Origin: Methylophaga sulfidovorans
GTDB taxonomy: Bacteria > Pseudomonadota > Gammaproteobacteria > Nitrosococcales > Methylophagaceae
Direction: 5' to 3'
NCBI RefSeq assembly: GCF_900114205.1
Contig: NZ_FOSH01000002.1
Location: 62,001-126,000 of the forward strand
Length of the DNA: 64,000 nucleotides
Shown: positions 58,178-64,000 of the stretch, piece after piece
How the letters are laid out: every line of letters starts with the position of its first letter
Position numbering within the stretch: position 1 is the stretch's first letter
Notes under the pieces: generated by a model
What the model saw: only the letters and a program-made list of their open reading frames with translations
Databases searched by the model: none
Told to the model about the DNA's origin: nothing
Made by a program: the position numbers and the translations under genes

Positions 58178-60369
58178 TTGACCGCCTCATCAATGGGCAT
58201 TGGTCTGGCATAAAAATAACCCTGCCCCAAAGTACACCCGAGTTCGATCAACTTATCCCTTTGTAGCGTGGTTTCGACACCTTCAGCAATGACTTTTAGA
58301 CCAAACTTCTTGGCAACTCTTATGATCATATCCACAACATGCTCAGATGACTCCCTTTCCCCAAGGTACTGAACAAAGGATTTATCAATTTTTAAGGTGG
58401 TTGCAGCGAGTTCCGTCACATGTGATAAAGAAGAGAAACCAGTACCAAAATCATCAATACTGACATCCATTCCAAGAGCAATAAGTTTTTTTAGTGTGGC
58501 TGAGACTTGCTCATAATCAATCATCGCTAAGGTTTCGGTGATTTCCATATCGACCTGATGTGGCGAAATAGCTTCAGCTTCAAGTAATGAGAGAATGGTT
58601 GTTGAGAAATCACTCAGCAATAACTCATGGCAAGACACATTAAAAGAAATAGGTACACTCACCCCAACAGCCTGTAATTGTTTTATGGCTTTACAACACT
58701 GCAATAATATAGCTTTATCTAATTGCTCCACTAAGCCTGATGCTTCAGCAATAGGAATAAAAATATCTGGTGGTACCATTTCACCATCAGATTTAAACCA
58801 GCGAGCCAGAGCCTCAAAACCAATCAATTTCCCAGTCACCATATCAACTTTGGGTTGAAGATAGGCCTGTATTTCATTTTTTGTCAGACCAATATTGAAA
58901 TCATTCAGCATCTCTAAATGCTTAGAAAACATCGCTTCATTGTCTAAAGAAACATGGTGAAAATGACTGCTACTGGTTGCTCTCAGACGATATAAATGAC
59001 TCTCCAATTGTCCAAGTAAACGCTCAGGACTGCGGTTTAATGATGGCTCTAGCTGGGCTGAAATCGCTTTGGCAATAATCTTATGTTCACGATGTTGAAT
59101 ATGCTTTTTTTTCCCTAGTATTTCATCAAATCTAGAGGCAGATAGTACATGTGACTTATCCAACAAAATAGCAAACGCGTCCCGGCTGATGATAGCTATT
59201 GCATGTATTCCTTCAATTAGCGATAACTCGTCATGTACTGTTTTTAATAATTGAATGGCAAACTTTTCACCGAAAGTCACTGTAATGTCACTGAATCTAT
59301 CAATCGAAATTAAAACAATTTGTGCCTGCTTAGACCAATATTCTTCCATAGCCAGTTGTTGGCAGAACCAGTTCCGGTTATAAATTCCAGTCTGCCAATG
59401 TTTGAAAGCCAGCCCGTTTAGATATTCTGTGAGTGCAATATTGGCAAAACCATTGTAGATATTCTCACCAAAAACCTTCAATAGATGGACATCGGACTCA
59501 GTCAATGCTGTTGCCGACTTAACGACGATTAAGTAATAAACGGGACTAGGTTGTTTGAATGAAAAATACAATAAGGAATAGCGGCCCACAAACATATGTT
59601 GTTTTTGTTGGATCGTTTTTTTTATTCTTTTTAACAGTATTTCATTTTCCAAAGTATTGATGGATTGTCCAATATAAGGTTGATATTGGCCTGTTGCTGC
59701 TAAAACGGCAGAGTCTTTTTCTAAATCAAGCGGTTCAGTCATTTTCAGACTCATAATACCGCCATCTGTAATCCCGATAATTCGGTCAATTTCTTCGAGT
59801 ACAGTTTGCGAAAAATGGGGTAAATCGTTATGTCTCGAAATAGCTTGTGATGCAGAGACTACGCGCTCTAGTCCCTGACGTGCATTTTTTAACTCGTTCA
59901 TGCGGCGCCAGGTCTTCAGATTACCATTCATCACATTAAATAAATGCTCTTCCCCTAAATCGGTTTTAGACCAATAATCGTCAATATCATACTGCTCCAT
60001 CACATGACGATTGGGGGCAATTCCAGGCTGCCCGGTTAATAGAATAATTCGAATAATGGGATTATTGAGCGTACTGCGGATGTGATCTACCAGGCGTAAG
60101 CCAGCATCATCCGTTTCCATAACCACATCCAGTAAAATCAAATTAATATCTGGACGCTTATCAAGGACAAGCTGAGCCTCTTCAGCAGAAGAGGCGGTCA
60201 GCACTTCCATGGTCTGCCCTTGTACTATCATTCTTGACAGCGCATTAAGCAATGACTGTTGAAAAGTTTCATTATCCTCAACACTAAGGACCAGCCAACG
60301 TGGCTTTTTAGACGTTGATGAAACACTATTCTCGGCGTCAAACTCGAAAAAAGAATTGTCTCGATTCAT
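58156..60369 (-). CDS. Response regulator with degenerate GGDEF and EAL domains
   Basis: Predicted cyclic-di-GMP phosphodiesterase (737 residues). An N-terminal receiver has phospho-acceptor Asp81 in LILLDVV, followed by a DUF3369-like middle region (about 155-330). A GGDEF-type domain follows whose signature reads SRDAF, so cyclase activity is probably lost. The EAL domain is intact, with Glu519 in GFEALARW, ITETLAM and DDFGTGFSSL. The order receiver-DUF3369-GGDEF-EAL matches a known response-regulator class. It is translated with the Cache kinase; AAGGA precedes its ATG. Confidence 0.92.
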   Translation of the reverse strand: MNRDNSFFEFDAENSVSSTSKKPRWLVLSVEDNETFQQSLLNALSRMIVQGQTMEVLTASSAEEAQLVLDKRPDINLILLDVVMETDDAGLRLVDHIRSTLNNPIIRIILLTGQPGIAPNRHVMEQYDIDDYWSKTDLGEEHLFNVMNGNLKTWRRMNELKNARQGLERVVSASQAISRHNDLPHFSQTVLEEIDRIIGITDGGIMSLKMTEPLDLEKDSAVLAATGQYQPYIGQSINTLENEILLKRIKKTIQQKQHMFVGRYSLLYFSFKQPSPVYYLIVVKSATALTESDVHLLKVFGENIYNGFANIALTEYLNGLAFKHWQTGIYNRNWFCQQLAMEEYWSKQAQIVLISIDRFSDITVTFGEKFAIQLLKTVHDELSLIEGIHAIAIISRDAFAILLDKSHVLSASRFDEILGKKKHIQHREHKIIAKAISAQLEPSLNRSPERLLGQLESHLYRLRATSSSHFHHVSLDNEAMFSKHLEMLNDFNIGLTKNEIQAYLQPKVDMVTGKLIGFEALARWFKSDGEMVPPDIFIPIAEASGLVEQLDKAILLQCCKAIKQLQAVGVSVPISFNVSCHELLLSDFSTTILSLLEAEAISPHQVDMEITETLAMIDYEQVSATLKKLIALGMDVSIDDFGTGFSSLSHVTELAATTLKIDKSFVQYLGERESSEHVVDMIIRVAKKFGLKVIAEGVETTLQRDKLIELGCTLGQGYFYARPMPIDEAVKWAIEQQ

Positions 60370-60518
60370 TTCGATAATCCTTTATGAAATTAAAGCCAAG
60401 CTACTTTATCTTTATGGATAGAAGTAAGTATTTAAATGCCAGACATCATCTTTCATTGTTTAGTGTTATTTAGCCAAACAGCTTATCAATAATCAACCAA
60501 GCATTCGTGTGGTTATAT

Positions 60519-61289
60519 CTAAAACTGAGCACGATAATATTGATAAAACTGCTTTGCCGTTCTACCACTGTGGCTCCCCCTTCCCATTGCGTAGAGACGG
60601 GCAGCCTCATGTAATTGACTCGTATCAGTACTGATATCGGCAAATAATTTTTCAACTATAGCGAAATAATTTTCCCAATTAGCAGGGTAAAAAGATAAGG
60701 TCAGTCCAAACCTATCCGATAAAGCTAGTTTATCTTCCAGGCTATCAGCATAATGCACTTCACCATCGACTAATCCACTCAGCTGATTCTCAGACTGCTT
60801 TTCTGGCAATAAATGACGTCGGTTTGATGTGGCATAGAGTCTGACATGCTCTGGAGGTAGTTCCAGTCCACCTTCCAATAAGGTTTTTAATGGTTTATAA
60901 GTGGATTCGCCTGCTTCAAACGATAAATCATCACAAAAAATGATAAAGCGGAATTGCTCGCTTTCTTCTTCCAGTTCATCAAGAATTTCAGGCAGAAAAC
61001 TCAGATCATCCTTATCAATTTGTATGATGCGTAAGCCTTGAGGTGCCATTTCATTGAGTAAGGCTTTAATGACAGAGGACTTCCCCGTTCCCCTCGCTCC
61101 CCATAACAAGGCATGATTACTGGTTTTGCCTTCAAGAAAATGCTGTGTGTTATCTATAATCGCTTGTTTTTGTCTGTCGATTCCCTGAAGTTCATCCAGA
61201 CGAACAGGATCAAGACGAACAACCGGTTTTAACTTTTGACTTCGGCTTCGCCAAATGGCGGCATAAACCTGATGCCAATCAATACGCAT
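60519..61289 (-). CDS. DUF815-family AAA ATPase
   Basis: Soluble P-loop ATPase (256 residues) of the DUF815 family, function poorly known. The Walker A motif is WGARGTGKSS near residue 63 and Walker B FIIFCDDLSF. The family's ESTYKPLKTLLEGGL and YATSNRRHL segments are present. The strong AAGGAGAGAC site precedes the ATG. It lies 48 nt after the PepSY gene and may be co-transcribed with the TonB unit. Confidence 0.88.
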   Translation of the reverse strand: MRIDWHQVYAAIWRSRSQKLKPVVRLDPVRLDELQGIDRQKQAIIDNTQHFLEGKTSNHALLWGARGTGKSSVIKALLNEMAPQGLRIIQIDKDDLSFLPEILDELEEESEQFRFIIFCDDLSFEAGESTYKPLKTLLEGGLELPPEHVRLYATSNRRHLLPEKQSENQLSGLVDGEVHYADSLEDKLALSDRFGLTLSFYPANWENYFAIVEKLFADISTDTSQLHEAARLYAMGRGSHSGRTAKQFYQYYRAQF

Positions 61290-61337
61290 AGTCTCTCCTT
61301 CATTTATTCAAATGAAGCTAGCATAGCATTATCTATG

Positions 61338-62561
61338 TTAGCGGAGAGAAGAAGACACGCTGAGCGTTTGATTGGTTCGACTAGAAACTCTGGCACGGCG
61401 TTTTTTTGCCCAAATGATGATACCTGTGACACTAAAAGCCGCTACCATCAGCCCCATGATAGAAACCATCACCCTTCCTGGTAAACCTAAGATACGGCCT
61501 GAGTGTAATGGGAATTGCGCTTGAATGAAAATATCTCCGGCGGTTCCTTGTCCCGGCAACTTACCACCAAGGTATTCACCACTTTTACCATCAAAATACA
61601 GCCATGGATTACCTAAACCACCATCACCGTGATCATTCTCTGGTGTATAAAAACCCACCCCGTAAACATCGTAGTGAGAAGCATAAAAAATACTGCCTGC
61701 TGGATCGGTTATGCCCATTTTATCGGCCTGCTCACGTGCAAGAGGCAAAATCTGTTCACGACTGAGTTCAGCATTCAATGGCTCATCCAACGCTGTAGGC
61801 GTACGCTGCTCAAACGGTGTTGGAGTCAATTCAGAAAAAAGAGACAGAACCGGACGCATCACCTGATTATTGAGATTCATCGAAATCGATGTCACAGCTA
61901 ATATCAATACAAATACCCAGAGCCATACCCCACCCGAGCGATGCAAATCAAAATTTAATTTATAACCGCCTTGTTTCCAGCGAAAACGAAACGATTTTTT
62001 CCAACTCTTGGCTTTTGGAAAGCTAATCCATAACGCAATAAAGCTATCTATTGTCCAGACAATAGCGATAATTCCCATAAAGAGAATGCCCAGCTCTAAA
62101 CCAAAACCATCTGGAATATGCATGCTGTAATGTAGCTTGTATAAAAAAGGGAGAATGTTTTCCCGGGCTAGTGATATCTGACCCCACATTCTATTTGCCT
62201 GGACATCTGAGGTCGCAGGGTCAATTGCTACTTGATTGAAATCAACGGTCGCAGCCTTCCCTGTTTCGGGTAAAGGTCTTGGCATGACCGTCATCAATAA
62301 ACTATGACCAGCTTCAATATTGAGTGGCATAAAGCTGACCATTAATTGGGGATTCTCAGCTTCGAATGTATTGGCAAGTGCTAACGGGTTTACAGACGCA
62401 TTATCAACATCTTGTGTTTTTGCTTTATAAAGCTGCGGATTTAACCATTCATCAAGCTCATGATCCCATGAAATGATCGCGCCAGTCAGTCCTGCAATAA
62501 ACAGAAATACAGCTGTGGCCAGGCCAAACCAACGATGAGCAACTACCCAGATTGAACGCAT
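61338..62561 (-). CDS. PepSY-domain inner-membrane protein
   Basis: Four-TM PepSY-associated protein (407 residues), of a family often found with siderophore uptake and possibly reducing ferric complexes. The frame starts at a TTG at 62594, but the family begins near MRSIWVVAHRWFGLAT, encoded by the ATG at 62559-62561. TM helices are at about 10-33, 138-160, 190-212 and 370-392. PepSY segments are in the periplasmic loops (DGKSGEYLGG). It follows tonB by 37 nt. The reductase role is inferred from family and position. Confidence 0.87.
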   Translation of the reverse strand: MRSIWVVAHRWFGLATAVFLFIAGLTGAIISWDHELDEWLNPQLYKAKTQDVDNASVNPLALANTFEAENPQLMVSFMPLNIEAGHSLLMTVMPRPLPETGKAATVDFNQVAIDPATSDVQANRMWGQISLARENILPFLYKLHYSMHIPDGFGLELGILFMGIIAIVWTIDSFIALWISFPKAKSWKKSFRFRWKQGGYKLNFDLHRSGGVWLWVFVLILAVTSISMNLNNQVMRPVLSLFSELTPTPFEQRTPTALDEPLNAELSREQILPLAREQADKMGITDPAGSIFYASHYDVYGVGFYTPENDHGDGGLGNPWLYFDGKSGEYLGGKLPGQGTAGDIFIQAQFPLHSGRILGLPGRVMVSIMGLMVAAFSVTGIIIWAKKRRARVSSRTNQTLSVSSSLR

Positions 62562-62598
62562 ATTAAATACCATCCAATATTTAGAAATCAGCAACCGC

Positions 62599-63423
62599 TT
62601 ATGAATTTAACTGGAAAGCAATTGGTACATTCACTTCAAGCTGAGATTGCGTCATATCGTCAGGAAACGAAGGTAGTGGCTGTGCTTTTTTTAACATACT
62701 AATCACAGCTTCATCCAAGCGTGCTGAGCCTGAACTTTTTGCAATACGAAACTCCAACACTTTGCCAGTACGATCGACAACAAAAAACAATTTCACGATA
62801 CCCTCTTCACCACGACGTCTTGAGGCCATGGGATAGCGCTTATGTTTTGCCAACGTAGCGGCAAGTTCACTGTAATACGATTTCTGAGCAGCAATCTGAC
62901 CACCACTTAATTGGGCACTGGCTTGCCCGGTCGTTTTTTTCTGTGATGTTTGTTTATTATCACTTTTACTACTGACCGTACTCGCTACTGTTTGGGTCTT
63001 AACCGGCTGTACAGGCTCGACTTCTTTCTCAACAACCTTTTCAACCACTTTTTGTGGTTTAGGCTTCGGTTTCGCTTTTACTTTTGTTTCTGTTGTTTGT
63101 TTTGCTTCAACCTTTTTAGGCTCAATAACAGGCTCAGGCTTAACAATCGGTTCAGGCTCAACAACTGGCTCGGGTTCAGGTTCTGGCTCCGGTTCTTTTT
63201 GTGGTTCAACTTCAGGCTCTGGTTCGGGTTTAGCTGCTTGCTCTTCGGTTTTTTGCGTATCACCAAGATCACCGAGCATTCCAAGGTCAATTTCTACGCC
63301 CTGCAAACCAACAAGCTCAGCACCATCTTCCTGTTCAGGCTGATAAGTAAAGAAAACAAAACCGGCAGCATGAATAGCAACAGCTATAAATAGCGCAAAT
63401 AACCAATAACGATGTTTTGTCAT
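62599..63423 (-). CDS. tonB: TonB energy-transducing protein
   Basis: Periplasm-spanning protein that carries proton-motive energy to outer-membrane receptors (274 residues). An N-terminal anchor (YWLFALFIAVAIHAAGFVFF) is followed by a rigid Pro-Glu/Lys-rich region at about 66-125. The C-terminal domain contains YPMASRRRGEEGIVKLFFVVDRTGKV, typical of TonB. Its ATG overlaps the exbD stop by 4 nt. It probably energises receptors such as the STN-type receptor in this window. Confidence 0.95.
   Translation of the reverse strand: MTKHRYWLFALFIAVAIHAAGFVFFTYQPEQEDGAELVGLQGVEIDLGMLGDLGDTQKTEEQAAKPEPEPEVEPQKEPEPEPEPEPVVEPEPIVKPEPVIEPKKVEAKQTTETKVKAKPKPKPQKVVEKVVEKEVEPVQPVKTQTVASTVSSKSDNKQTSQKKTTGQASAQLSGGQIAAQKSYYSELAATLAKHKRYPMASRRRGEEGIVKLFFVVDRTGKVLEFRIAKSSGSARLDEAVISMLKKAQPLPSFPDDMTQSQLEVNVPIAFQLNS
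63120..63235 (-). repeat. Low-complexity Pro-Glu coding repeat in tonB
   Basis: Short tandem variants of a 6-nt unit encoding Pro-Glu (gaa/gag with cct/cca) give the rigid linker. The tract is prone to length change between strains. Confidence 0.75.
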
Positions 63424-63848
63424 GAGATTTCCGCTTGCTTTTGTGTGGCCAGAGAAACACGTTTAATACCAGACTGTTTAATAATTGATAAGACGTGCTG
63501 TAGACGTTCGACAGGCAAGCTGCCGTCAACCTTGACTAAAATACGAAACTTTTCTTTATCGGCTGCCGCCTCAAATTGCTGGTTTATCGATGGTAATAAA
63601 TTGTCATCCGCCACAATGTCCTGATCAATCGCCACTTGTCCATCATCAGATACCACAATAACCAAAGGCTGTTCTATCTGTTTCGTATCACTAGCAGATA
63701 AAGGCGGCTGCACTTTAATTGGATCAGACTGACTAATATGACCCGCCACCATAAAAAAGATAAGCATTAAAAATACAATGTTTATCAACGGAACCAGACT
63801 ATCATCCTGATCCGGCTTTTTATGTTTAATTGTTTGCCCGACTTTCAT
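63420..63848 (-). CDS. exbD: ExbD-type TonB energising protein, second copy
   Basis: Inner-membrane accessory of the TonB motor (142 residues, one N-terminal TM, then periplasmic domain). The start has VPLINIVFLMLIFFMVAGH, the ExbD signature with its conserved Asp position replaced by an Asn-rich segment (PLINI). The periplasmic half has IKVQPPLSA and VDGSLPVERLQHVLSIIKQ. It overlaps tonB by 4 nt and the upstream exbD-like gene by 1 nt, so the pair of ExbD genes is one operon with tonB. Confidence 0.93.
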   Translation of the reverse strand: MKVGQTIKHKKPDQDDSLVPLINIVFLMLIFFMVAGHISQSDPIKVQPPLSASDTKQIEQPLVIVVSDDGQVAIDQDIVADDNLLPSINQQFEAAADKEKFRILVKVDGSLPVERLQHVLSIIKQSGIKRVSLATQKQAEIS

Positions 63849-64000
63849 TAGTTCACTCCAGCCAAGCTGACAGATTTTGCTCCAGCCTGTTTAAAGGCAT
63901 CCAGCAGATCAATCATTGTTTGTGTTTGAATACCTGATTTCACATCAATCACATACACAGCATCAGGATCCTGTTTGACTACCGTCGTAACAGAATTCAC
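63848..64000 (-). CDS. exbD: ExbD-type protein, 5' part beyond the window
   Basis: The 50 residues before the stop, read from the right edge, match the ExbD periplasmic C-terminus (VYVIDVKSG, IDLLDAFKQAGAKSVSLAG). The stop (63848-63850) overlaps the next exbD ATG by 1 nt. An exbB is expected further right. Confidence 0.85.
   Translation of the reverse strand: MNSVTTVVKQDPDAVYVIDVKSGIQTQTMIDLLDAFKQAGAKSVSLAGVN

Noticed and set aside
62950-63393. 147-residue plus-strand frame rich in Phe, Arg and Leu opposite tonB
   Set aside because: It is the complement of the Pro-Glu repeat tract of tonB, which keeps other frames open.

Overview
The window is chromosomal DNA from a gammaproteobacterium. 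It is gene-dense, moderately AT-rich and made up almost entirely of housekeeping, respiratory, iron-uptake and efflux genes. The protein families and their sequences (BamD, an OprI-type murein lipoprotein, GlnB, cbb3 oxidase, RF3, IHF-beta) fit a marine gammaproteobacterium. From recalled similarity I would guess a Methylophaga-like methylotroph, but that is an inference and no methanol-oxidation gene is in view. I saw no rRNA, tRNA, insertion sequence, prophage or CRISPR array.

Layout. 1-5460 holds typA (cut by the left edge), suhB, a small OprI-like lipoprotein facing an L,D-transpeptidase, bamD and glnB. 5122-9155 is a compact sucC-sucD-nadE-glnB unit on the minus strand. 9347-11398 is pip-dtd-hypothetical on the plus strand, meeting a large GGDEF/EAL sensor. 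14694-22954 is a complete cbb3 cytochrome oxidase locus: ccoNOQP, a 35-residue CcoM-like membrane peptide, then ccoG, ccoH, ccoI and ccoS. A perfect FNR/ANR palindrome lies upstream of ccoN. 23343-33192 is a long minus-strand series, ileS-lspA-hisC-tyrA-aroA-cmk-rpsA-ihfB-Mth938-like, joining the ileS-lspA pair to the aromatic-amino-acid/rpsA supraoperon.

33355-38291 has a DUF3579 gene, a CBS-domain gene and a FecI-FecR-TonB receptor iron-uptake set behind a Fur-box-like site. prfC follows. 40091-44126 is a small catabolic-looking module: a DeoR-family regulator, a fused small-molecule kinase/PLP phospho-lyase-type enzyme and an SDR dehydrogenase, with a candidate operator in the divergent promoter. 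44205-46526 is an orphan FdhF/YdeP-type molybdopterin oxidoreductase.

46890-56280 is a seven-gene efflux unit (MarR, Bcr/CflA-type MFS, outer-membrane factor, membrane fusion protein, RND pump, response regulator, histidine kinase). A converging two-gene system (response regulator with degenerate GGDEF plus EAL, and a Cache-domain histidine kinase) follows. The right end is a minus-strand TonB-energising unit (exbD-exbD-tonB-PepSY protein-DUF815 ATPase), cut by the right edge. It probably powers receptors such as the one at 34-37 kb.

The items most worth a second look are the CcoM-like micro-gene with its flanking hairpin and terminator, the fused kinase/phospho-lyase module with its TTGCAA repeats, the Tat-like motif inside FecR, and the extended ileS-to-ihfB series.
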